This document shows positions 5,340 to 12,378 of a stretch of 12,378 nt of DNA, one piece after another (position 1 is the first letter of the stretch; each line of letters opens with the position of its first letter). The stretch spans positions 1 through 12,378 of the forward strand of contig JBNJDJ010000061.1 of NCBI GenBank assembly GCA_051744845.1, given 5' to 3'. The notes under the pieces are model-generated. The model ran no database searches, was not told the origin of the DNA, and saw only the letters and a list, made by a program, of their open reading frames with translations. The stretch comes from JBNJDJ01 sp051744845 (lineage in GTDB: Bacteria; Bacillota; Clostridia; Peptostreptococcales; Acidaminobacteraceae). The position numbers and the translations under genes were made by a program.

Positions 5340-7231
5340 TAATTTGCCTCTTCTGATTCATAAATTGCTTTTCTTTTTTTACTTTTTTCTAAAACTTGCT
5401 CATTATCAACTAACTCTAAAGACTCATCTAATGCCTCTTGAACAACATCAACATTATTAACTTTAACATTTGGATTCCATGATCTTTCTGGTTCTTTAAT
5501 CTCTCCTCCATGCATAGCAGCTTTTAGCATTTCAATAGCTCTTATAGCATCTTCTTTACATAATGTATTATTTGAAAGTATTTCATTTTCAATACCTTGC
5601 TTAGATTTATTTAAATCAACCATATTTGTCATATATTCATTTCCTACAACTAAAGCACCTTGATTTGCAGCAAATGTCATACCAACAACGTCAATTCCTC
5701 TTTTACCAATTTCTTCGTGATGTGAAGCAAAATCAATATGGTTATTACCGAAACCTTCTGTTGTAATAATAGCTCCATCTACATCTAAAGCATCTACCAT
5801 TTGACCTAAACGCTTAGAAACATAGAACTTTTCAGAGTTTATTTGAGGAGAACCAACAAATATTATTCCACATAAATCTACATCTTCATCTTCCATTACA
5901 TGTTTAACTAAAGGTTCTCTAAAGTAATGTCTAGAAGTCTCTTTTGAAGCCGGTCCAATACAAGTTAATGCATGAATACCACCATCTAGTACTTCTAATG
6001 GAGAAAGCATTACTGGTAAATTACCTAAATCTACATTTGGCTTTCCACCTAATATTCCAACTGGTTCAAAAGGTAAAATAATATTATCGTGCATAGCACC
6101 TTGTCCCATTATCTCTTTAACAACAACAACTTTTTTCTTACCTTTATTTCTTTTAAATTCTAAATTTTCTTCTTTAGATGAATTAACATCTAAATCTTTT
6201 AATACATCTCTAATTTCTTGAGTAATAAAGTCTGTTGCTTTGTGAGCCGCTAATGGTCCTGGTCTTTCCATATTAGTTTTTTCTTTAATTGTTACTTCTG
6301 TTTTTATGAAAAATTCTCCTTCATCTGGCGCACCAGGTCTATTCCACATAACGTTTTTCTTAATTATACCTTCAGAAGAACCAAATTCACCAATTTGAAC
6401 TCCATTTTCATCAACACCAGTTACTATAGATACAACACCATCTAATACTCTAGTTTTTCCTTCACCAACTTCACCTTCTACTTTAGTAGCAATAGGTTGA
6501 ATATCCATTAAAGTTTCACTATATTCATCATAATTTTTAGGTGTAATTATATCTACATCGATATCAACTACTAATTCATCTGCATCTACAGCATCTTTAC
6601 AAATATCTTCTCTTAAGTATAATACATTATCTTTAATAGCAGTTTCTTTTGCAAATTGAACATCTTCAATAGAAATATATTCTTTAGTCAAGCTACCTTT
6701 AATATCTACCTGAGATTCTTTAGTTTCTTCTTTTGCTTCTACAACTTCAGTTTCAACATCTTCATTAGCTACAGTTTCAGTTACAACTTCACTTTGTGAA
6801 TTAAATGCTGACATTGGAATTTCTAAATTAATATCTTTTCCTTGACCAATGCTTAATTTAAATACTCCACCATTATTAGAAGAAGTATTTTTAACTTTTT
6901 TAGTTTCTTCTTTAGAAGATAAATCTTTACTCTCGTTTACTTGTTCACTCTCTTTTTCATTATTAGTTTCATTAACTTCATTAATTCCTTCTAAATTATC
7001 TTTAGTTAAAGGAGTTAATGCATCAACTGTTTCAGTTAATTTTGCTCCTAAAACCTCTTCGATTGTTAAACAATCTGATGGAATTTCTAATAAACCTGAT
7101 ACTTCTAGATCCTCAAAAATAGCAGGATCTTCTAAATTTGAAGCTTCAATAGTTGTACCAGCTTCAAATCTACAACATGTAATAGCATTGTCTTTTGCGT
7201 GTTTTTGAGCCGTTTCTTTTGTTATAGACAT
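5339..7231 (-). CDS. prdA: D-proline reductase proprotein PrdA
   Basis: The 630-residue proprotein is cut to give two reductase subunits, the smaller carrying an N-terminal pyruvoyl group that binds the proline amine. An N-terminal domain (about 1-84, with TCCRFEAG at 18-25) is followed by a Glu/Ser/Lys-rich, probably flexible linker (about 85-178). The core lies at 180-423 (FGSSEG at 283-288, MGQGAMHDN at 375-383). The processing site is HALT-CIGPASKETS, with Cys424 as pyruvoyl precursor. The C-terminal half is 425-630. Cleavage before Cys424 would leave a 207-residue (about 23 kDa) pyruvoyl subunit and a 423-residue (about 45 kDa) partner, as known for Clostridium sticklandii. ATG 7229-7231 has a GAGAGG site. 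The gene is 16 bp after prdC and overlaps the next gene by 1 bp. It is related to glycine reductase component B, but the prdB and prdF neighbours fix proline as substrate. Confidence 0.96.
   Translation of the reverse strand: MSITKETAQKHAKDNAITCCRFEAGTTIEASNLEDPAIFEDLEVSGLLEIPSDCLTIEEVLGAKLTETVDALTPLTKDNLEGINEVNETNNEKESEQVNESKDLSSKEETKKVKNTSSNNGGVFKLSIGQGKDINLEIPMSAFNSQSEVVTETVANEDVETEVVEAKEETKESQVDIKGSLTKEYISIEDVQFAKETAIKDNVLYLREDICKDAVDADELVVDIDVDIITPKNYDEYSETLMDIQPIATKVEGEVGEGKTRVLDGVVSIVTGVDENGVQIGEFGSSEGIIKKNVMWNRPGAPDEGEFFIKTEVTIKEKTNMERPGPLAAHKATDFITQEIRDVLKDLDVNSSKEENLEFKRNKGKKKVVVVKEIMGQGAMHDNIILPFEPVGILGGKPNVDLGNLPVMLSPLEVLDGGIHALTCIGPASKETSRHYFREPLVKHVMEDEDVDLCGIIFVGSPQINSEKFYVSKRLGQMVDALDVDGAIITTEGFGNNHIDFASHHEEIGKRGIDVVGMTFAANQGALVVGNEYMTNMVDLNKSKQGIENEILSNNTLCKEDAIRAIEMLKAAMHGGEIKEPERSWNPNVKVNNVDVVQEALDESLELVDNEQVLEKSKKRKAIYESEEAN
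5960..5965 (-). other. PrdA processing site: Thr423-Cys424, pyruvoyl precursor
   Basis: Codons ACT-TGT encode the Thr-Cys bond expected to be cleaved by an internal ester route, turning Cys424 into the pyruvoyl cofactor. The flanking ALTC-IGP and KETS match the known site in this family. The predicted fragments agree with the known 45 and 23 kDa subunits. Confidence 0.85.
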
Positions 7232-7247
7232 TTTAACCCTCTCTTTC

Positions 7248-8534
7248 CTACTTTTTAATTTTTCTATAAATTTTATGATTTGTTGCTCTTAAAACATGAT
7301 CTGTACTGTGATAAACCGGAACTCCTAAACTAGGAGCTACTTTCGTAACAGTGTTAGTTCAATCCTCACAAGCGCCGGCTATAATAACTTGAGCGCCTTT
7401 CTTTTTAAGAGATAAAACTGTAGATGTTTGTCCAGGACATTCACCAGGAAGTTCACATCTGAATCTACCATTTACTTCTACCATACGATCGCATTTTTCT
7501 TTTGCTACAACTTCAGCACCCATTTTATTAGCTATTTCAGTTAACCTTTCATTTTGGCCACCGCATTCACATTCTAAAATTCCGACTTTTCTCTTTTCTT
7601 GAGGATATGGCATTGCAACAATAAACCCACCTGTCTTTTTGCCTACAGGACTTTTCTTATCACCTGAAGAACCTGTAAAAGGACCTCCTATTACAATTTC
7701 TCCATAAGGTTTAATAAACCCACCGGATTTATTTATTAATTCATCTGCAGTTATACCTATAGCTACATCTAAAAAAACTTTACCATCTTGACTATCTTTT
7801 ACTCTACCACCAATAGTAACATCTTTATCTATTACTGGTTTTTGTTTGTGTATTGCCAAATAAACATTTTTTATTGTTTCTACATTACTAACAATGGCAT
7901 TAGCTTCTAAAGGTAATTGTCCAGGTTCTAATTCAACATCTAGTATTTCTCTAACTACTACCCTTTCATCACCTGCCGGGTACATATTAGGTAAATATTC
8001 AATCTCAATATTCTCAATATCTTTAGTCTTTTTACCTAATTTAATTAATGTATCTTTATGTTTTGGTTTAATTGCGATTATACCTTTTTTAGCATTTGTC
8101 AATTCAATAATTTCTTGTAAACCTTTAATCACCATTTCAGGTGTTTTGTTTAAAACTTCTATATTGTGAGATAAAACAGGTTCACACTCTGCTGCATTAA
8201 CAATTACGCAACCACCTTTAATATCTGCATCAAATTTAATATGCGATGGAAAACCTGCTCCACCTGCACCAATTATTCCTGCATTTTCAATCATTTTTAA
8301 TTTATCTTTATCTTTAGATATTTTAACGTATTCTTTAGTTTGGTTATCATCTGCTTTAATTACTATATAATTTTCGTTTATTTCTTTTATTTCACCAGTA
8401 AAACTCGAATGAACTTTTGCGCCAAGACCTTCAGGATTTGCTAGCAAATCTCCTCGTTTGATCTTTTGACCTTTTTTTACAACCGGTTTAGCTGGCGGAC
8501 CAATATGGTCATTTAACATTATATTTCTTAACAT
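7248..8534 (-). CDS. prdC: Proline reductase-associated electron transfer selenoprotein PrdC (Sec at residue 392)
   Basis: PrdC is the RnfC/NuoF-like protein thought to pass electrons from NADH to proline reductase. Residues 1-60 resemble the RnfC barrel-sandwich domain (GPPAKPVVKKGQKIKRGDLL). GAGGAGFPSHIK (89-100) and NAAECEPVL (113-121) are the flavin/nucleotide-binding signature of the RnfC/NuoF fold. The C-terminal part holds cysteines 322, 324, 348, 360, 366 and 389. Reading TGA 7359-7361 as Sec392 (GACED-Sec) adds 36 residues and ends at TAG 7248-7250, giving 428 residues. A frame extension to GTG 8538-8540 is rejected because that codon lies inside the AAGGAGGTG binding site; ATG 8532-8534 sits 5 bp after it. 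It is the first gene behind the sigma54 promoter and ends 16 bp before prdA. Confidence 0.93.
7320..7338 (-). promoter_or_regulatory. Candidate bSECIS hairpin of prdC
   Basis: Starting 20 nt after the UGA, the mRNA can form a stem of A-U, G-U and a perfect CUCCUA/UAGGAG, closing a 3-nt GUU loop. It stands out in a region with no other strong fold and has the expected placement for a bacterial SECIS element inside the coding region. It was found by eye. Confidence 0.6.
7359..7361 (-). other. UGA recoded as selenocysteine (prdC codon 392)
   Basis: TGA interrupts prdC after GACED. The frame continues for 36 sense codons with protein-like sequence (KVAPSLGVPVYHSTDHVLRA) and stops 16 bp before prdA. 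PrdC proteins of other Stickland fermenters carry Sec near this position, and a hairpin follows at 7320-7338. Confidence 0.88.
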
Positions 8535-8537
8535 GTA

Positions 8538-8546
8538 CACCTCCTT
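8538..8546 (-). promoter_or_regulatory. prdC ribosome binding site, decides the start
   Basis: The sequence AAGGAGGTG lies 5 bp (counted from GGAGG) before ATG 8532-8534. The upstream in-frame GTG at 8538-8540 is part of this site and cannot be the start. Confidence 0.85.
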
Positions 8547-8568
8547 TTATTAAACTCACCTATATATG

Positions 8569-8586
8569 ATGCATAAACTATTCCAA
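8569..8586 (-). promoter_or_regulatory. Sigma54 (-24/-12) promoter of the prd operon
   Basis: On the minus strand the sequence TTGGAATAGTTTATGCAT has the invariant GG (8584-8583) and GC (8572-8571) separated by exactly 10 bp, as sigma54 requires. It agrees with the consensus TTGGCAC-N5-TTGCW at most positions. Transcription would start near 8559, giving a leader of about 25 nt with the prdC ribosome binding site. It lies just downstream of the prdR terminator, and prdR encodes a sigma54 activator, so PrdR is the expected activator. Confidence 0.8.
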
Positions 8587-8590
8587 TGTT

Positions 8591-8651
8591 AAAAAAAAGA
8601 CAAAATAAAAATATACTATCCCTAAGGTTAGCCCTTTAAAGATAGTATATT
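8591..8651 (-). terminator. Terminator hairpin after prdR
   Basis: On the minus strand an 11-bp perfect stem (arms 8641-8651 and 8610-8620, AATATACTATC / GATAGTATATT) encloses a 20-nt loop that can form a further 4-bp AAGG/CCTT helix. The descending arm is followed by a T-rich tract (8591-8610, ending in eight T). It should end the HD-GYP/prdR transcript and insulate the sigma54 promoter right after it. An attenuator role is less likely, because the sigma54 promoter lies downstream of it. Confidence 0.8.
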
Positions 8652-8653
8652 AT

Positions 8654-8680
8654 TTAACAACTATGAGATATAATTAACAA
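8654..8680 (-). repeat. Two TTGTTAA heptamers 20 bp apart in the prd control region
   Basis: The heptamer TTGTTAA occurs at 8680-8674 and again at 8660-8654 on the minus strand, that is exactly two helical turns apart; 9 of the first 10 bases agree between the copies. Each resembles a Rex half-site, but the partner halves are poor (3 and 4 of 7). They could be activator or redox-regulator half-sites, or chance in AT-rich DNA. Confidence 0.4.
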
Positions 8681-8686
8681 GCTTGT

Positions 8687-8700
8687 GTCAATATTTTGAC
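8687..8700. promoter_or_regulatory. Inverted repeat GTCAA-N4-TTGAC, candidate PrdR site
   Basis: GTCAA TATT TTGAC on the plus strand is a perfect 5-bp dyad about 100 bp upstream of the -24 element. This is a usual distance and symmetry for a dimeric sigma54 activator. A further GTCAA, on the plus strand, lies at 8759-8763. The PrdR binding sequence is not known to me, so this rests on position and symmetry only. Confidence 0.4.
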
Positions 8701-8710
8701 GATTATTTTA

Positions 8711-8740
8711 ATCAAAAACCTTTCAAAACCTTTACAAACC
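8711..8740 (-). repeat. Three tandem 10-bp repeats upstream of the sigma54 promoter
   Basis: Read on the minus strand, three successive decamers start with GGTTT: GGTTTGTAAA, GGTTTTGAAA and GGTTTTTGAT. The period equals about one helical turn, so all three face the same side of the DNA. They lie about 125-155 bp before the -24 element. They could be activator contact points or phased T-tracts that bend the DNA towards the promoter. Confidence 0.55.
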
Positions 8741-8784
8741 AATGATTAAGATCGTTTGTCAACTTTTTAAACACACGTCAGAAA

Positions 8785-10536
8785 TTAAACATCTATTTCT
8801 AAATTATTAATTTTATAATAAAGTGTTGCTCTTGGTATATTTAAAATCTTTGCTGCTTTACTCTTATTTCCATCAAATTTTTCTAAAGCTTTTTTTATCA
8901 TTCGTCTTTCTAAATCATCTGTTAATACATTTAAATCAAAAGTATCCGGTCTATTAATATTATTTTTATTATTAGATTTAATTCTTCTTTTTATATAATT
9001 TGGAACAACTGATTCAGTTAATTTTGTATCATTTGATAAAACAATCATTTGTTCAACAGCATTTTTAAGTTCACGAACATTTCCTGGCCAATTATATGCC
9101 ATTAATTGATTAATTGCAGGTTGAGTTATACCTATAATTTTTTTATCATTTAAAGAAGCATATTCTTTTATAAATGCTCTTACCATAATTTCAATATCTT
9201 CGCATCTTTCTCTTAAACTTGGCATTGATAAGTTAATAACATTTAATCGGAAATATAAATCTTCTCTAAACTCACCTTTTTCAATCATTTTAACTAAATC
9301 TCTATTAGTAGCACTAATTACTCTTATGTCTAAACTCTTGTATTCTTCACTTCCTACTGGTTTGATTTTATATTCTTGTAAAACTCTTAAAAGTTTAGAT
9401 TGAGCAGATAAGTCTAGCTCACCAATTTCATCTAAAAATATTGTCCCTTTATTAGCCAGCTCAAAATATCCTTTTTTCCCACCTTTAAGTGCATCGGTAA
9501 ATGCACCTTCCTTATATCCAAAAAATTCACTTTCAAAAAGTTCTAATGGTATAGCACTACAATTTACAGGTATAAATTTACCTTGTCTATCAGAAGCACT
9601 ATGTATAGATTTAGCAAAAATTTCTTTACCAGTTCCACTTTCACCAGTTATTAAAATACTCGCTTTAGTCTTAGAAACCTGTTTTGCTTTTTCAATAACT
9701 TTTTTTATACATTTTGATTTCCCTAAAATATCTTTAAACTCGTTACTATTAATAGATTTTACTTTTTTTTCTAATCTTTCTACTGTTTTATTAGCTTTTT
9801 TTAGTTGTTCAGAAAGTTCTTTAACTTCTGTAATATCTCTTTCCGAAGCAACAACTCCTATTAACTTATCATTTGCATATATTGGATGAGCAGAAATAGC
9901 TACTTGTCTACCTTTATTTAATGTATAATGTAAATTATCATATTCTTTTTCATTTTCTAATACATCAAGCATTAATGCATTTGGAAAAGTCTCTTTTAAA
10001 TGCCGACCAATAACTCTACCTTTAGAAATATTGTAAAGTTTTTCTGCATTTTCATTCCATACTTTTACTATTCCATTTTCATCTATAACTGTAATAGCTT
10101 CATGAATAGAATTCAATATTTGTTTAATTTCAATTTCCATGCCTTCAATAGCTTGATAATAATTTTTTATTACATCATTTTTTCTAACTACTCCGATTAA
10201 TTCTCCATTTTTTAAAACAGGTAATCTACCTATTTTATACTTTTTCATAAAATCTCTAGCAGTAATAATATTTTGATATGGTGAAATACTAATAAGTTTT
10301 TTATCAATATATTCTCCTACTCTTAAATTTAAATTTTCATTTTTCATTATTTCTACTATATCTTTATAAGTAAAAAGTGATAATAATTTATTATTTTGAT
10401 CAATTATAAAAATGTCGTCAATATTCTCTTCTAAAAATAAATCAATCATTTTATTCAAAGATATATTCGTAGTAATAGTTATAAATTCATCGCTCATAAC
10501 ATCATTAACTAAGATATTTTTTGTTATTGTATACAA
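8785..10536 (-). CDS. prdR: Sigma54-dependent transcriptional activator PrdR (CBS-PAS-AAA+-Fis)
   Basis: This 583-residue cytoplasmic activator should switch on the prd operon in response to proline. Residues 1-127 form a CBS pair (ILVNDVMSDEFITI, then IGRLPVLKNGELIGVV). Residues about 131-240 form a PAS domain (LNSIHEAITVIDENGIV). A short coiled coil follows, then the AAA+ domain (about 267-500) with Walker A GESGTGKE (298-305), sigma54 loop GAFTDA (344-349), Walker B FLDE (367-370), the arginine-finger region FREDLYFRL (423-431) and WPGNVREL (483-490). A Fis-type helix-turn-helix ends the protein (about 553-580). The start is TTG 10534-10536, with AGAGGT 7 bp upstream; the next Met, residue 14, lies inside the first CBS repeat and has no binding site. 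The gene follows the HD-GYP gene by 17 bp. The PrdR identity rests on architecture plus the adjacent prd operon. Confidence 0.92.
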   Translation of the reverse strand: MYTITKNILVNDVMSDEFITITTNISLNKMIDLFLEENIDDIFIIDQNNKLLSLFTYKDIVEIMKNENLNLRVGEYIDKKLISISPYQNIITARDFMKKYKIGRLPVLKNGELIGVVRKNDVIKNYYQAIEGMEIEIKQILNSIHEAITVIDENGIVKVWNENAEKLYNISKGRVIGRHLKETFPNALMLDVLENEKEYDNLHYTLNKGRQVAISAHPIYANDKLIGVVASERDITEVKELSEQLKKANKTVERLEKKVKSINSNEFKDILGKSKCIKKVIEKAKQVSKTKASILITGESGTGKEIFAKSIHSASDRQGKFIPVNCSAIPLELFESEFFGYKEGAFTDALKGGKKGYFELANKGTIFLDEIGELDLSAQSKLLRVLQEYKIKPVGSEEYKSLDIRVISATNRDLVKMIEKGEFREDLYFRLNVINLSMPSLRERCEDIEIMVRAFIKEYASLNDKKIIGITQPAINQLMAYNWPGNVRELKNAVEQMIVLSNDTKLTESVVPNYIKRRIKSNNKNNINRPDTFDLNVLTDDLERRMIKKALEKFDGNKSKAAKILNIPRATLYYKINNLEIDV

Positions 10537-10553
10537 AAAAACAACCTCTTTTC

Positions 10554-12341
10554 TTATTTTGCAACTTTGTCTTTTTCAAATTGACTTTCATTTCTTAAAA
10601 TTTCTTCAATAAATATATCTACAGTTTTAGGACAAAATTGACTACCTTTGTTATCAATAAGTTCTTGTATAGATTCTTCTAGCCCCATTGAATTTTTATA
10701 AGATCTTTTAGTTCGCATTGTATCCCAAGAATCAGTAACTGTTAAAATCCTAGAAATCTGTGGAATTTCTTCTCCTTTGAGTCCTTCAGGGTAACCAGTC
10801 CCATCATATCTTTCATGGTGATGTAATATATACTTAGCAATATCTTTTAATTCATCTGACTTATTTAAAACTTCATATCCCCACAAAGGATGATTTTTTA
10901 CAGTTTCATATTCTGAAAAAGATAATTTAGTCTTAGAATTTAAAATCTTTTTATCAATTAATATTTTCCCAATATCATGAACCATACCTGCCCAATATGC
11001 ACTATTAGAATTTTCAATACCCATTTTAATAGCTAATTTTTGAGATAACCTAGCAACTTCTTCAGAATGTCCTTTAGTATATTCATCATGAATTTCAAGT
11101 AGTTTTACTAAAGAAATAATTATATTTTTTTGCTTTGAATTATTAATCTCTAAAGTTTTCTTATTTAAATAATAATTATTTATAAGTATAGAAACACTTC
11201 TTAAAAACCTTTTTTCTTGTTCAACTATCTTTTTACTTATATTTTTTTCAAAATCAATACTAAGTCCACCTATAACTTCTTTTCCATAATAAAAACCAAT
11301 TATTAAAGAAAATTTATCCGAAGATTTTAAAACTTTAACTTTATTTTTCTTTGGCATTTGAAAATCTTCTTTTAAATAACCTCTTTTATTTAGTGATTTT
11401 ACAGAGTATTTTTTTGAATCTATATATTTAACCTTTCCTAATTGAAATAAATATATTGATGATGATTTAGATTTTGACATCATTTGAGAAACTAAATTAA
11501 ATACATTTTTTAAATATTCATTATTTTCTTCTTTAGAAGCTGAAAAAGATATTAAATGGATTAATTTTTCAAAATCTAAAGCTAATTTTTTATTTTTCTT
11601 ATTTAATTTACTAAGTTTTTGATTATCTTTTTTCAAACGCTTATTTTGTCTTTGAATTTTATTTTTTAAATTATTAATATTAGTCATATCTTGAGCTACT
11701 ACTAAAATCTCTACTTCTCCACTTGATAAAGTTAAAGGGATCTTTGAAATTCTTAAGTACTTATCTTTATCATCTATATTAACAGATTTTTCATATGTAT
11801 AAATTCTATTTTCTTTAACTACTTTTTTATCTGTTTTTTTAAAAAAGTCAGTTTGATTTTTATCAAAAAAATCTAAATATTTTTGATTTTTACCCTCTAA
11901 TTCCTCTACATCAAAACCTAAAAAATTAGCATGAGCTTTATTAGATAAAATATAATTACCATCTATATCTTTTAAAAATATTTGTACAGGAACTATATTA
12001 ATAATCTCTCTAAGTTCTTTTTCTTTATCCGAAATTATATCATTAAAAGATTCTAATTCTTTATTTTGAGAAATTAATTGTTCATTAAAAATTTCTAATT
12101 TATTTATACTATGTTTAACTTCAGAATCTAAAATTTGATTTTCTTTATTTTTATCTAAATATAATAAGATAAAATAACCTATAATAAATCCATAAAACAT
12201 TCCAAAAATAATTGAAAATGAAATATCACTTGGATATATTTTATAATGATTTATTTTTTTATTTAAAACATTCCCCATTAAAAATATAATCGTATTTATT
12301 AGTGCAAACAAAGATAACGTCCATCTTTTCTTATAAATCAT
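10554..12341 (-). CDS. Membrane PAS-GAF-like-HD-GYP protein, predicted c-di-GMP phosphodiesterase
   Basis: The gene encodes 595 residues. Two membrane helices (about 7-24 and 42-62) are followed by a coiled coil (65-112), a PAS domain (about 108-222, IINIVPVQIFLKDIDGNYILSN region), a Lys-rich coiled coil (222-260), a GAF-like region (about 265-390) and an HD-GYP domain (about 405-580). The HD-GYP metal and signature residues are intact: His425 in GHSEE, His455-Asp456 (MVHDIGK), His484 (KNHP), HHHERYDGTGYP at 507-518, and DSWDTMRTKRSYK at 537-549. This predicts an active enzyme that hydrolyses c-di-GMP, controlled by PAS/GAF-like input. ATG 12339-12341 has an AGGTGA site; the upstream 37 bp to the window edge contain TATAAT-like sequence, but a full promoter is not visible. 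It is co-directional with prdR, 17 bp away, so the two are probably co-transcribed. A functional link to proline metabolism is inferred from this spacing only. Confidence 0.88.
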   Translation of the reverse strand: MIYKKRWTLSLFALINTIIFLMGNVLNKKINHYKIYPSDISFSIIFGMFYGFIIGYFILLYLDKNKENQILDSEVKHSINKLEIFNEQLISQNKELESFNDIISDKEKELREIINIVPVQIFLKDIDGNYILSNKAHANFLGFDVEELEGKNQKYLDFFDKNQTDFFKKTDKKVVKENRIYTYEKSVNIDDKDKYLRISKIPLTLSSGEVEILVVAQDMTNINNLKNKIQRQNKRLKKDNQKLSKLNKKNKKLALDFEKLIHLISFSASKEENNEYLKNVFNLVSQMMSKSKSSSIYLFQLGKVKYIDSKKYSVKSLNKRGYLKEDFQMPKKNKVKVLKSSDKFSLIIGFYYGKEVIGGLSIDFEKNISKKIVEQEKRFLRSVSILINNYYLNKKTLEINNSKQKNIIISLVKLLEIHDEYTKGHSEEVARLSQKLAIKMGIENSNSAYWAGMVHDIGKILIDKKILNSKTKLSFSEYETVKNHPLWGYEVLNKSDELKDIAKYILHHHERYDGTGYPEGLKGEEIPQISRILTVTDSWDTMRTKRSYKNSMGLEESIQELIDNKGSQFCPKTVDIFIEEILRNESQFEKDKVAK

Positions 12342-12378
12342 TTATAATCACCTGATTTTATTATATAATATATATTTG

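Noticed and set aside
6849..7208. 119-codon plus-strand open frame opposite the prdA 5' end
   Set aside because: It has no ribosome binding site and is a complement shadow of the low-complexity PrdA linker; the other plus-strand frames (4924-5115, 7894-8169, 10000-10200, 10412-10612) are likewise antisense to well-supported genes.
8535..8540. GTG 8538-8540 as the start of prdC (adding Met-Tyr)
   Set aside because: The GTG is part of the AAGGAGGTG ribosome binding site, leaving no spacing; ATG 8532-8534 is correctly spaced.
9490..9510. GAFTDA in place of GAFTGA in PrdR as a loss of sigma54 contact
   Set aside because: The key Phe and Thr are kept and the Asp variant occurs in working sigma54 activators, so it is not evidence of inactivity.
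10480..10536. Later ATG (codon 14) as the prdR start
   Set aside because: It would cut into the first CBS repeat and has no ribosome binding site, whereas TTG 10534-10536 has AGAGGT 7 bp upstream.
10535..10560. Separate promoter for prdR in the gap after the HD-GYP gene
   Set aside because: The gap is 17 bp and is filled by the prdR ribosome binding site; no -35/-10 pair can be placed in it.

Overview
The window is AT-rich DNA with strong AAGGAGG-type ribosome binding sites, tight gene packing and UGA used both as stop and as selenocysteine. This points to an anaerobic, amino-acid-fermenting member of the Clostridia or a close relative; the species cannot be told from the sequence. Every gene found lies on the minus strand, so transcription runs from high to low coordinates.

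The core (8590 down to 2127) is a complete D-proline reductase (prd) operon for Stickland fermentation. In transcription order it holds prdC (selenoprotein electron-transfer protein), prdA (proprotein cut to give a pyruvoyl subunit), a 78-residue conserved-looking small protein, prdB (selenoprotein catalytic subunit), prdD, prdE and prdF (proline racemase). PrdF makes D-proline from L-proline, PrdA/PrdB reductively open the ring to 5-aminovalerate, and PrdC is the expected electron donor, so that NADH is reoxidised. Both prdB and prdC are interrupted by an in-frame UGA followed by a plausible bacterial SECIS hairpin; their true ends lie at 4371 and 7248. A plain ORF caller would truncate both.

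Upstream (12341 to 8785) is a two-gene regulatory unit: a membrane PAS/GAF-like/HD-GYP protein (predicted c-di-GMP phosphodiesterase), then prdR (CBS-PAS-sigma54 AAA+-Fis activator, TTG start). The 244-bp gap between prdR and prdC is a textbook sigma54 control region: possible activator sites (three 10-bp tandem repeats and an inverted repeat), a strong terminator hairpin closing the prdR transcript, and a correctly spaced -24/-12 promoter just before prdC.

Downstream (2047 to 1169) is a TSUP/TauE-SafE family membrane permease ending in a UUCG-loop terminator, with a possible Rex-type operator in front of it. The left edge (1101 to 1) holds the N-terminal part of a Cache-HAMP chemoreceptor-like protein that runs off the window.

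The main points for a second look are: prdD and prdE are the two halves of a PrdA-like protein, split exactly at the pyruvoyl processing site, in the same frame and separated by one amber codon; the layout of the sigma54 control region; the pairing of prdR with an HD-GYP gene; and the unassigned permease and small protein. The operon itself is a known system. I see no CRISPR array, tRNA, rRNA or insertion sequence.
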